Of a stretch of 14,603 bases of DNA, positions 6,858 through 13,874 are shown piece by piece; positions within the stretch are counted from its first letter, which is position 1; each line of letters starts with the position of its first letter. A program made the translations under genes and the position numbers. The notes under the pieces are model-generated. The model saw nothing but the letters and a program-made list of their open reading frames with translations. It ran no database searches and was not told the origin of the DNA. The DNA is from Gemmatimonadota bacterium. GTDB taxonomy: Bacteria > Gemmatimonadota > Gemmatimonadetes > Longimicrobiales > Longimicrobiaceae. The stretch covers positions 1-14,603 of the forward strand of contig JAHWJJ010000047.1 of NCBI GenBank assembly GCA_019348475.1, written 5' to 3'.

Positions 6858-8066
6858 TCAGGTGTCAAGCTGCAAAACGACCCGCGCGGCGATCTCCCCA
6901 CCGATCGCGAGGGAGGCGGTCGCCGCCGGGCTGGGTGCGTTCAGAAGATACAGGGCATGCGGACGCTCGGCAAACGCAAAGTCTTCCACCAGCGTACCAT
7001 CCGCGCGCATGGCCTGGGCGCGCACGCCCGCGCCGCCGGGGGCCAGGTCCGCCGCCCGGACCTCGGGCACCAGCCGCTGCAGCGAGCGCGCGAAGGCGCC
7101 GCGGCTGAAGGAGCGCCGCAGCTCCATGGCCGCCATCCGGGCGTGCCGGGCGGCAAAGCGCCACAGCCCCGGAAAGCGCAGCGTGTCGGCCAGGTCGCGC
7201 GCGTTCACCCGGCCGCGCCGGTACCCCTCGCGCGCCAGCGCCAGCACCGCGTTGGGCCCCGCCTCGATCCCGCCGCCGATGCGCCGCGTAAAGTGCACGC
7301 CCAGAAAGGGGAAGCGCGCGTCGGGAACCGGGTAGATCAGGTGGCGCACCAGGTGCTCGCGCTCCGGCTTCAGCACGTGGTACTCGCCCCGGAAGGGGAC
7401 GATGCGCACGTCGGGCCGCTCCCCCGCCATGGCCATCAGCCGGTCGGCGTGCAGCCCCCCGCAGGTGACCAGGAAGTCGCCGCCGAAGTCGCCCGCGCGC
7501 GTCTCCGCCGTCCACCCGCTCCCGTTCCCGCCGCGCAGCCGCAGGACCTCGGCGCCGGTGACCACCCGCCCCCCCTCGTCCTGCACCAGTTTCGCGAGCA
7601 CGCGGCAGACGGCGGGGTAGTCCACGATGCCCTCCTCGGGCACCCGCACCCCCGCCACGCCGGCCACGTGCGGCTCCACCTCGCGCATCCCCGCGGCGTC
7701 CAGCAGCTCCAGCCCGGCGAGGCCGTTCGCCCGGCCGCGTTCCAGCAGCGCCATCAGGGCGGGGCGCTCGGACTCGTCGGCGGCCACCACCAGCTTGCCG
7801 CAGCGCTCGTGCGGCACCCCGTGCGCCGCGCAGAACGCCACCATCTCGCGGATCCCCGCCACCGCCAGCCGCGCCTTGGCGGAGCCGGGCCTGTAGTACA
7901 GCCCCGCGTGCAGCACGCCGCTGTTGTTTCCCGACTGGTGGCGGCCCACGCCGGGCTCCTTCTCCAGGAGCACCACCTCGGTCCCGGGGCGCAGGCGCGC
8001 CAGCTTCCAGGCGGTGGCCAGCCCAACGATCCCCCCGCCCGCCACGAGCACCCGCCGAGCCGCCAT
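6858..8066 (-). CDS. lhgO: L-2-hydroxyglutarate oxidase-like FAD protein (LhgO family)
   Basis: A 402-residue flavoprotein of the DAO family. The FAD-binding Rossmann motif is near the N-terminus (VLVAGGGIVGLATAWKL, GGGIVG at 10-15), with the acidic residue closing the second strand in VVLLEKEPG. The segment HQSGNNSGVLHAGLYYRPGS (43-62) is highly characteristic of LhgO, and EEGIVDYPAVC and VPFRGEYHVLKPE follow in the expected order. LhgO oxidises L-2-hydroxyglutarate to 2-oxoglutarate and passes electrons to the membrane quinone pool. Its length matches the family (about 400-420). The ATG at 8066 shares one base with the wzz stop (TGATG), so it is clearly part of the polysaccharide transcript. 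Its presence here is unusual. It may recycle 2-hydroxyglutarate made by the sugar 3-dehydrogenase, or oxidise another 2-hydroxy acid; both ideas are inference. Confidence 0.85.
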   Translation of the reverse strand: MAARRVLVAGGGIVGLATAWKLARLRPGTEVVLLEKEPGVGRHQSGNNSGVLHAGLYYRPGSAKARLAVAGIREMVAFCAAHGVPHERCGKLVVAADESERPALMALLERGRANGLAGLELLDAAGMREVEPHVAGVAGVRVPEEGIVDYPAVCRVLAKLVQDEGGRVVTGAEVLRLRGGNGSGWTAETRAGDFGGDFLVTCGGLHADRLMAMAGERPDVRIVPFRGEYHVLKPEREHLVRHLIYPVPDARFPFLGVHFTRRIGGGIEAGPNAVLALAREGYRRGRVNARDLADTLRFPGLWRFAARHARMAAMELRRSFSRGAFARSLQRLVPEVRAADLAPGGAGVRAQAMRADGTLVEDFAFAERPHALYLLNAPSPAATASLAIGGEIAARVVLQLDT

Positions 8067-9295
8067 CAGGCCCCCGCGCCCGATACGCGCCGCCGCCGCC
8101 GGCGGCCGGGGACCAGGTCGTCCTTGAGCTCGTCCCAGGCGGCGAAGAAGCGGGCGTTCCCCGGGTCCATCCTGGCGCGGGCCACGTAGTCGGCCACGAA
8201 CGCGGCCATCACCCCGGCGATCAGCCCCAGCACCGCGCTCACCACCAGGTTTCGCAGGATCAGCACCCACCGCGGGTTGGACGACGGCTGCGCGCGGTCC
8301 AGCACACCCACGGCCGCCAGGTTCTCGTTGGCCTGGATCTGCGCCTCGGCCAGCGCGGCGGTCAGCGACACGTACACCTGCTCGGCCTTCTTGTACTCGC
8401 GCAGCAGCCGCGCCGAGTTCAGCATCAGGTCGGGCGATTCGCGCAACGAGGGAAAGAAGCCGCCGCCGGCGCCGCTCTCCAGCGACCGCATCTGCCGGCG
8501 CAGCCCCTCCAGCTGCGCGATCGCCGAACGCAACTCCGGGTGGTCCTCGGTGCGGGTGCGGCGCAGCTCCGCCACCTTCCCCTCCTGCTCCATGATGCGG
8601 GCCTGCAGCCCGCCGGCCACCTCCATGGTCTGCCGGGCCTGCTCGGTCACCTCGGGCGCGCGCCCCTGCCGCTGGTAGGCCGCCAGGCGCTCCTCGGCCT
8701 CTTCCAGGTTGGCCCGCGCGCCGGTGAGCTGCGATTCCACGAAGTCGCGGCGGTTGCGGGCGGACTGCGCGTTCACGTGCGCCGAGAGCTCGTTGATGAG
8801 CTCCGGGAACTTGTCGGCCATCAGCCGCGCCAGCTCCGGGTCGCGGTGGGCCACGGTGATGAGGATGGAGCCGTCGGAGTTGCTGCGCGTCTGCGTGCCG
8901 TCGTCCAGGATCTCGCGCACCGTCGCCTCGATCTCCGGCTGGTCCGGGCGCGCCCGCCGCACGGCGCTCACCATGGAATCCTGCAGGGCCACGCTCCCCA
9001 GGATCACGTCGATGAGCTTCTGGTTGGGGTCGGAGCCGAACAGCCCCAGCGTAGGCATGGCCAGCTGCGCCGGCAGTTGGGCGCTCAGCCCGGTGCGGCG
9101 GCCGCCCTGCAGCAGCACCAGCATGGTGCGCGCGGTGTAGCTCTGCGGCTGCGCCAGCGTCAGCCCGGCGCCCAGCAGCACGGCGGCCGCGACGATGCCC
9201 AGCACCAGCCGCCGGCGGCGCACCACCACCGCCAGGATGTCCAGGAGCCGCACCTCCTCTCCGGGCTGCGCCGGGGCCGTCCGCTCTTCCATCAT
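8066..9295 (-). CDS. wzz: Wzz/GumC-type polysaccharide chain-length determinant
   Basis: A 409-residue inner-membrane protein with the polysaccharide co-polymerase layout. It has a short cytoplasmic N-terminus (VRLLDILAVVVRRRR), a first membrane helix at about 30-48, a long periplasmic region, and a second helix at about 345-367 preceded by Pro-containing DRAQPSSNPRW. The periplasmic part has heptad-like helices at about 150-275 and 290-325 (EEAEERLAAYQRQ, QLEGLRRQMRSLE) likely to form coiled coils, which matches the GNVR-type extension. The C-terminus ends after a run of six arginines (398-403) and carries no Walker-motif tyrosine kinase, so any BY-kinase must be a separate protein. It would control polymer length together with Wzy. 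It heads the block: the ATG at 9295 is followed directly by a second ATG, and a possible promoter lies about 110 bp upstream. Confidence 0.88.
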   Translation of the reverse strand: MMEERTAPAQPGEEVRLLDILAVVVRRRRLVLGIVAAAVLLGAGLTLAQPQSYTARTMLVLLQGGRRTGLSAQLPAQLAMPTLGLFGSDPNQKLIDVILGSVALQDSMVSAVRRARPDQPEIEATVREILDDGTQTRSNSDGSILITVAHRDPELARLMADKFPELINELSAHVNAQSARNRRDFVESQLTGARANLEEAEERLAAYQRQGRAPEVTEQARQTMEVAGGLQARIMEQEGKVAELRRTRTEDHPELRSAIAQLEGLRRQMRSLESGAGGGFFPSLRESPDLMLNSARLLREYKKAEQVYVSLTAALAEAQIQANENLAAVGVLDRAQPSSNPRWVLILRNLVVSAVLGLIAGVMAAFVADYVARARMDPGNARFFAAWDELKDDLVPGRRRRRRVSGAGA

Positions 9296-9653
9296 GTATC
9301 CGCCATTCCTGGTGTCTTTCGCCGGCTCCGGGCGCTGCCGCCGTGCATTTCGGATCCCGCTGCCGCACGTCCGCCCCGCGTCGTGACCGGCGCCGCGGGA
9401 ACCCTGAAATCTAGCCCGTGAAAGCGGTTGGACGCAACTCGGGGAACACGGGCTCCCCCGCCGCGCCGAACGCCAAATGTTTACCGGCGGGTGCTCGGCC
9501 GCGCGGGGGTGGCCTTCGCCGTGCCGCCCGGCCGGACGGGGCGGCGATCCGACGCGGAGAACGCGCGACGGGCCCGGGCCGGGACACCCTCCGCGGCCGT
9601 GCGCCGCGGGATCGGCCCTGTGTCGCCGGCGCCGCCGATCCGGCCGAAGCGCA
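9296..9653. other. Intergenic region before wzz, no gene seen
   Basis: This 358-bp gap lies between the PglD-like acyltransferase and wzz. Open frames through it have Arg/Pro/Gly-rich compositions typical of shadow translation, and I see no real protein. It contains a possible promoter (listed separately) and, near the upstream gene's end, a GC stem with arms CCGCGGC (9591-9597) and GCCGCGG (9603-9609) that could help end transcription but has no U-run. A four-codon frame (ATG at 9306 to TGA at 9292) overlaps the wzz start, and an AGGA sits about 11 bp before the wzz ATG. There is no clear JUMPstart element. Confidence 0.6.
9408..9437 (-). promoter_or_regulatory. Possible sigma70-type promoter for the wzz block
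   Basis: Read on the minus strand, TTGCGT (plus 9432-9437) and TAGATT (plus 9408-9413) are separated by 18 bases. They match the consensus at three of six and four of six positions. The surrounding stretch is a little richer in A/T than the rest of the gap and would leave a leader of about 105 bases before the wzz ATG. Such matches occur by chance, and promoter consensus in this organism is unknown. Confidence 0.25.
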
Positions 9654-10388
9654 CTACGGGGCCGTCCCGTCCACCATGCGGATCACCCGGGCGGGGTTGC
9701 CGGCGACCACGGCGCCGGCGGGTACGTCCTTCCGCACCACGCTCCCCATCCCGACGATGCAGCCGTCGCCCAGGGTTACGCCGCCGACGACGCACGCGTT
9801 GGTCCCCAGGTAGCACGACGCCCCCACCTGCACGCCGCCGGACAGGCACACGCCGGAGGTGATGCAGGTGTAGTCACCCACATGGACGTCGTGGTTGATC
9901 ACCGACGTCGCCAGCACGATCACGTGCCGGCCCACCCGCGCCCCCGAATGCACCGCCACGTGCGGAAACAGCACGGCCCCCGCGCCCACGCGGGCCCAGC
10001 GCGACACGCTGGCCAGCGGGTGGGCCAGGGTGGCGAAGCGCTCGTCCGGCACCCCCGCGCCGGCGATGATCCGCGCCTTGCGCATGAAGGTGCGCACCGA
10101 GCCGATCCCGTTGACGAACACGCAGTCGGCGTAGTCCGCGGCCGCGGAGAGCGGGCCCAGCACCGGCAGCCCGGCCACGGTGGTGCCGTGGCGCGCCGGC
10201 TCGTCGTCCAGCCAGCCGACGCACTCGTACAGGGGAGCCGGGCGCAACGCGTTCAGGTCCAGGACGACGTCGAGGATGTCGACGCAGTTGCCCCCCGTCC
10301 CCATCACGATCAGCCGGCGCGGCGGCGAACCCCGCCCCGCATCCGCACCCTGTTCGTCGCCGCCCGGAGCGCCGCTGACGATCTCCAT
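9654..10388 (-). CDS. PglD/NeuD-like sugar acyltransferase (left-handed beta-helix)
   Basis: A 244-residue two-domain protein of the PglD/NeuD family. The N-terminal domain has a Rossmann-like start RLIVMGTGGNCVDILD (25-40) and a short sugar-binding part (CVGWLDDEP). The C-terminal part is a hexapeptide-repeat left-handed beta-helix from about residue 135 (VGAGAVLFPHVAVHSGARVG and on) to VAGNPARVIR. The catalytic histidine of PglD-type enzymes corresponds to H166 in INHDVHVGD. Such enzymes use acetyl-CoA to acetylate a 4-amino nucleotide sugar (PglD) or O-acetylate sialic acid precursors (NeuD). Here the substrate is unknown. It follows the WbpD-like gene by 9 bp and ends the block. The first 23 residues (Gly/Ala/Asp-rich) precede the family's normal start and may be a real extension or a sign that a later non-ATG start is used; the Shine-Dalgarno at 10388 is weak. 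Confidence 0.85.
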   Translation of the reverse strand: MEIVSGAPGGDEQGADAGRGSPPRRLIVMGTGGNCVDILDVVLDLNALRPAPLYECVGWLDDEPARHGTTVAGLPVLGPLSAAADYADCVFVNGIGSVRTFMRKARIIAGAGVPDERFATLAHPLASVSRWARVGAGAVLFPHVAVHSGARVGRHVIVLATSVINHDVHVGDYTCITSGVCLSGGVQVGASCYLGTNACVVGGVTLGDGCIVGMGSVVRKDVPAGAVVAGNPARVIRMVDGTAP

Positions 10389-10397
10389 CGCGCCCGC

Positions 10398-11003
10398 TCA
10401 GCCCGGCTCCGATTCCAGCCGCAGCGTCTCGCCCTGCAGCGAGTACGTCCGGCCGCACTCCGTGCACGCCCCGCCCGGCTCCTGCACCCGCAGCGTTGCG
10501 CCGCAGCGGCACGCCCAGCCGATGCGCCGCGCGGGAACGCCGCCCATCAGCGCGTAGTCGGGCACGTCCCTGGTCACCACCGCGCCGGCCGCCACGAACG
10601 CCCACTCCCCCACCGTCGCGCCGCAGACGATGGTCGCGTTGGCGCCGATGCTGGCACCGTACCGCACCCGCGTCTCCGCGTAGTCCGCCGAGGTGTTGCG
10701 CGGAAAGGCCGAGCGGGGGGTGCGCACGTTGGTGAACACCATGCTGGGGCCGCAGAACACGTAGTCCTCCAGCACCACCCCCTCGTACAGGGAGACGTTG
10801 TTCTGGATCTTGACGCCGTTCCCCACGGTGACGCGGGGCGCCACGAACACGTTCTGCCCCAGCGAGCACCGCTCCCCGATCCGCGAGCCGGACGAGACGT
10901 GGCTGAAGTGCCAGATCCTGGTCCCCGCGCCGATCTCCGCCCCCTCGTCGATCACTGCCGTCTCGTGGGCGAACCAGCCCTTCTCCTGCTCCGTCACGCT
11001 CAT
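10398..11003 (-). CDS. wbpD: WbpD/WlbB-type UDP-3-amino-uronate N-acetyltransferase
   Basis: A 201-residue hexapeptide acyltransferase. From about residue 14 it shows repeated hexads ([40 protein letters not shown]), the loop [13 protein letters not shown], then [20 protein letters not shown] and the closing [10 protein letters not shown]. This is the signature of the WbpD/WlbB group, which acetylates the 3-amino group of UDP-GlcNAc(3NH2)A using acetyl-CoA to give UDP-2,3-diacetamido-2,3-dideoxy-glucuronic acid. After the helix comes a C-terminal cysteine pair set (CRCG at 165-168 and CTECG at 180-184) resembling a small zinc ribbon. The ATG at 11003 gives the expected N-terminus; the very long open frame upstream is a shadow through the repeat region and the next gene. 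It is the acetylation step following the aminotransferase and dehydrogenase genes upstream. Confidence 0.88.
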   Translation of the reverse strand: MSVTEQEKGWFAHETAVIDEGAEIGAGTRIWHFSHVSSGSRIGERCSLGQNVFVAPRVTVGNGVKIQNNVSLYEGVVLEDYVFCGPSMVFTNVRTPRSAFPRNTSADYAETRVRYGASIGANATIVCGATVGEWAFVAAGAVVTRDVPDYALMGGVPARRIGWACRCGATLRVQEPGGACTECGRTYSLQGETLRLESEPG

Positions 11004-11377
11004 CGTCCACTTTCCCTGGCGCGTGTCCCTCGGCTCCGCGGCGCCCAGCTTCGCCGGGCATCGCCGTCGTGCCGCCTTCCAGCCGCCCCGGCAGTTTCGG
11101 GGGAGGGGGCCGGTGGTGCGGGCCCGGAGGGCGCCTGCTCCGGGCCCGCCGAACCGGCGACGGGGTCCCTCCCCCAGGCCCTCCCCGCTCGTTCCCAGCG
11201 GAGAGGAGAGAATTCGATCGCGTGCGGGAGGGTGGTTTTCCCATCTCCCTTCCCCCACGCAGTTTGTGGGGGAAGGGCCGGGGCTGGGGGGCGACCGGCC
11301 CCGCTGCACGCCCTCCACTCCGCGCGCCCCCCGCCCCTCCGGTGCGCGGCAGGACCGGCGTCCGGCGGAGTGCGGCG
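11004..11377. repeat. Intergenic repeat region with nested hairpins and a direct repeat
   Basis: This 374-bp gap splits the diacetamido-uronate pathway genes. It holds two strong perfect hairpins: GCGGGCCCGGAG (11118-11129) with its complement at 11138-11149, and CCCTTCCCCCAC (11247-11258) with GTGGGGGAAGGG (11266-11277). The first is enclosed by outer arms GGGGGAGGG (11099-11107) and CCCTCCCCC (11167-11175). A 23-bp unit starting GCAGTTT occurs twice, at 11091-11113 and 11259-11281, with 18 of 23 bases identical. Forced translations give the Pro/Ser/Gly/Glu-rich strings ([12 protein letters not shown]) that I associate with dispersed intergenic repeats of GC-rich genomes. It is probably such an element, not a gene. 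It may act as a partial terminator or RNA stabiliser between wlbA and wbpD. Confidence 0.65.
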
Positions 11378-12448
11378 TCAGTAATCCAGCGGCAGTGAGA
11401 TGGTGCGCCCGTCGCGCGCCGACAGGTAGATCCCCACCAGCAGCTCCAGCGAGCGCAGCCCCTCGCGGCCATCCGTCTCGGGCTGCGCCTGCCCCCGCAG
11501 GGTGCCGATCACGTTCTCGTAGTAGCGCGGATGGCCGAAGCCGTACACCGAGGTCGTCGCGTAGCTCGCCTCGCGCACCCGCTCGTCGTCCTGGTGCGGC
11601 TCGGCGAACTCCCAGCGCTCGATCTCGTTGATGGCCACGCCCCCCAGCCGCACCGTCCCCTTCTCGCCGATGACGGTGATGGAGCCCTCCATGTTCCTGG
11701 GGTAGGTGAGCATGGTCGTGTTCAGCGACCCCAGCGCGCCGGAGCGCCAGCGGACGTTGACCACTCCCGTGTCCTCGACCTGGATGTTGCGCGCCAGCGT
11801 CGCGGTAAAGGCGCTGATGCTCTCGACGGGGCCGATCAGCCAGTCCAGCAGGTCCACGTAGTGGCTGGCCTGGTTCATCAGCGCGCCGCCGTCGAACTCC
11901 CACGTGCCCCGCCACCGCGCGCTGTCGTAGTACGACTGCGGGCGGTTCCAGAACACGTTCACGTTGACCATGTAGATGCGCCCGAAGCGCCCGGCGTCGA
12001 TGGCGCGCTTGAGCAGCTGCACGGTGGCGTTCTGCCGGTTCTGCTTGACGACGAACAGCCGCACCGCGGCCGCGTCGCACGCCTGCACCAGCCGCTTGCC
12101 GTCCTGCCAGCGGGTGGCCATCGGCTTTTCGGTGATCACGTGCCGCCCGGACTGCGCCACCAGGATCCCCTGCTCGGCGTGCAATCCGCTGGGGGTGCAC
12201 AGCACCACCGCGTCCGCGTCCGACTCCGCCAGCAGCGTCTCGACGCGCCGAAAGGGGCGCGCCCCGGAGCGCTCGGCCGCGGCGCACAGGGCGGCGGCGT
12301 CCACGTCGCACACCGCCACCACCTCGGCGTGCTCGCCGTGCTTCGCCAGCGCTTCCAGGTGCTTCTCCGAGATCCGCCCGCATCCCACCACCGCGAAGCG
12401 GATCGGCCGCCCGGTGATGGCGCCGTCCCCCTGCTGCATCGCCGCCAC
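11378..12448 (-). CDS. wlbA: WlbA/WbpB-type UDP-GlcNAcA 3-dehydrogenase (Gfo/Idh/MocA family)
   Basis: A 356-residue Gfo/Idh/MocA oxidoreductase. The NAD-binding loop is [19 protein letters not shown] (16-34), CTPSGLH follows, the family's EKP motif is at 107-109 (K108 catalytic) and the C-terminal domain's active-site histidine is in [13 protein letters not shown] (H196). The segments [19 protein letters not shown] and [18 protein letters not shown] are, from memory, close to Bordetella WlbA. It would oxidise C3 of UDP-N-acetylglucosaminuronic acid with NAD, giving the 3-keto sugar for the WbpE-like aminotransferase. I chose GTG at 12448, which directly abuts the previous gene's TGA and has GGAGGG 4 bp upstream. 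An ATG three codons later (12439) is the alternative, about 13 bp from the same site. About 350 residues fits the Bordetella-type enzymes better than the shorter P. aeruginosa WbpB. Confidence 0.9.
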   Translation of the reverse strand: MAAMQQGDGAITGRPIRFAVVGCGRISEKHLEALAKHGEHAEVVAVCDVDAAALCAAAERSGARPFRRVETLLAESDADAVVLCTPSGLHAEQGILVAQSGRHVITEKPMATRWQDGKRLVQACDAAAVRLFVVKQNRQNATVQLLKRAIDAGRFGRIYMVNVNVFWNRPQSYYDSARWRGTWEFDGGALMNQASHYVDLLDWLIGPVESISAFTATLARNIQVEDTGVVNVRWRSGALGSLNTTMLTYPRNMEGSITVIGEKGTVRLGGVAINEIERWEFAEPHQDDERVREASYATTSVYGFGHPRYYENVIGTLRGQAQPETDGREGLRSLELLVGIYLSARDGRTISLPLDY

Positions 12449-13582
12449 TCAGCCCTCCACGCCGTAGAAGGCCTCGATCGCCCGCGCCACGCGCTCCCGC
12501 TCCTCCGCCGCCAGCTCCGGGTAGACGGGGATGCTGATCACCTCCGCCGCCGCCCGCTCCGACTCCGGAAAGTCGCCGGCGGAGTAGCCCAGGTAGGCGA
12601 AGCACGGCTGCAGGTGCAGCGGGACGGGATAATAGACCGCGCAGCCGATCCCCTGCGCCTGCAGGTGCTCGCGCAGCGGGTCGCGGTCGCGCACGCGCAG
12701 CGTGTACTGGTTGTAGACGGACTCGTTCCCCTGGGGAATCAGCGGCCGGCGCAGGATGCCGGCGTCCTCGAGGCGGGCGAAGCGCGCGTCGTACCACGCC
12801 GCATTCGCCCGGCGCGCGGCGCTCCACCGGTCCAGGTAGGGCAGCTTGGCAAGAAGGATCGCCGCCTGCAGGGTGTCCAGGCGCGAGTTGAAGCCCACCT
12901 CGTCGTGGTGGTACATCTTCACTCCGCCGTGGGTGCGCAGGCGGCGGATGCGCGCCGCGCAGGCGTCGTCGTCCGTGACCAGCATTCCGCCGTCGCCGTA
13001 CCCGCCCAGGTTCTTGGAGGGGAAGAAGGAGAACGTGGTCGCGTCGCCCAGCTGCCCCGTCGCCTTCCACGCGCCGTCCACCACCTGCCGCGCGCCGATG
13101 GACTGTGCCGAGTCTTCCAGCAGGAACACGCCGTGCCGCCGCGCGGTCTCGCGCAGCGGCGCCATCTGCGCCATCAGCCCGAACAGGTGCACGGGTACGA
13201 TGGCACGCGTCCGCGGCGTCACCGCGCGCTCCACCGCCGCCGGGTCCAGGTTCATGGTCACCGGGTCGATGTCGGCGAAGACGGCGCGCCCCCCCGCGTT
13301 GTGGATGGTCCCCGCGGTGGCGAAGAAGGTGAACGGCGTGGTGATCACCTCGTCGCCGGGCTGCAGGTCGAGCGCGCGCAGCGCCAGCAGCAGCGCGTCC
13401 GTCCCCGATGCCAGCCCCACGGCGTGCTTGACCCCGGCGTACGCCGCCACCGCCGCCTCGAACTCCTGCACGATCGGCCCCAGGATGAAGCTCTGCTCGC
13501 GCAGCACCCGGTCGATCTGTATGCGCACGTCGGCTTCCACCTGCTCGAACTGGCGCTTCAAATCCAGCAATGCAACGGACAC
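12449..13582 (-). CDS. wbpE: WbpE/WlbC-type UDP-3-keto-uronate aminotransferase (DegT family)
   Basis: A 377-residue PLP-dependent aminotransferase. It begins [19 protein letters not shown], then shows [32 protein letters not shown], the PLP-ring Asp in [11 protein letters not shown] (D157), the Schiff-base lysine in [15 protein letters not shown] (K190) and [14 protein letters not shown], all close to P. aeruginosa WbpE. It would use glutamate to place an amino group on C3 of the UDP-3-keto-GlcNAcA made by WlbA, releasing 2-oxoglutarate. I chose GTG at 13582 because GAGAGGTGA lies just upstream and the protein then begins as relatives do. An ATG at 13612 would add ten basic residues, and a still longer frame is a shadow. 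The start lies 4 bp after the stop of the epimerase remnant, and its stop abuts the wlbA start. Confidence 0.92.
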   Translation of the reverse strand: MSVALLDLKRQFEQVEADVRIQIDRVLREQSFILGPIVQEFEAAVAAYAGVKHAVGLASGTDALLLALRALDLQPGDEVITTPFTFFATAGTIHNAGGRAVFADIDPVTMNLDPAAVERAVTPRTRAIVPVHLFGLMAQMAPLRETARRHGVFLLEDSAQSIGARQVVDGAWKATGQLGDATTFSFFPSKNLGGYGDGGMLVTDDDACAARIRRLRTHGGVKMYHHDEVGFNSRLDTLQAAILLAKLPYLDRWSAARRANAAWYDARFARLEDAGILRRPLIPQGNESVYNQYTLRVRDRDPLREHLQAQGIGCAVYYPVPLHLQPCFAYLGYSAGDFPESERAAAEVISIPVYPELAAEERERVARAIEAFYGVEG

Positions 13583-13586
13583 CCGC

Positions 13587-13850
13587 TCACCTCTCGTTCG
13601 GTTTTTCGCCATTGAACCCGCCGTCGAGCGCGCCGGCGGGCGCCGCCGCGACGCTCCCCCGCCTTGCCGTCCCACCCGTCCAGCGCTCCGGCAGCTCGAA
13701 ACCAGCCAGGAACGCGTCCGGCATGCGGACGCCGTAGCGCTGCCGGTGTCGCACCGGCACGGGCCGGTGCCCCGCCCGCCGCAGGGAAGCAAGAACGGGC
13801 GCGACCTTCATGAAATTAGGCCACGCCCCCGCCACCAGGATGACCCTCAT
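13587..13850 (-). pseudogene. Remnant of a UDP-GlcNAc 2-epimerase gene (WecB/WbpI/WlbD family)
   Basis: An 87-codon open frame whose first 57 or so residues match the N-terminus of non-hydrolysing UDP-GlcNAc 2-epimerases. MRVILVAGAWPNFMKVAPVL aligns with the usual V-x-G-A/T-R-P-N-F-M-K-x-A-P start, and ROYG-like RQRYGVRMPDAFLAGFELPE takes the place of TGQHYDxxMSDxFFxxLGLP. The remaining 30 residues show no relation, and the other ~290 residues of the family are missing; the next gene follows at once. The conserved Arg of GxRP is Trp, and the TGQH motif is lost, so activity is not expected. It lies 24 bp after the dehydrogenase stop and 4 bp before the wbpE start. An internal deletion of an ancestral epimerase gene is the simplest reading; a short peptide may still be made and could help couple translation. 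Confidence 0.75.
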
Positions 13851-13874
13851 GCCGCCGGGCCCTAAGCCGCGGCG

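Noticed and set aside
9292..9306. Four-codon upstream frame overlapping the wzz start (ATG GCG GAT ACA TGA)
   Set aside because: AGGA directly abuts its ATG, so it lacks a properly spaced ribosome site; a frame this short arises by chance.
9470..9490. Possible ops/JUMPstart element (minus-strand GCCGGTAAACAT resembles GGCGGTAGNNT)
   Set aside because: Several core positions do not match, and the rest of a JUMPstart sequence is absent.
11099..11281. CRISPR array or tandem-repeat locus
   Set aside because: Only two imperfect copies of the unit exist, with no regular spacers and no cas genes.
10398..13070. 890-codon minus-strand frame extending wbpD far upstream
   Set aside because: Only the last 201 codons look like a protein (hexapeptide acyltransferase). 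The rest is a shadow of wlbA, wbpE and the repeat island. The ATG at 11003 is the sensible start. The same reasoning rejects the long versions of the GNAT, DegT and lhgO frames.
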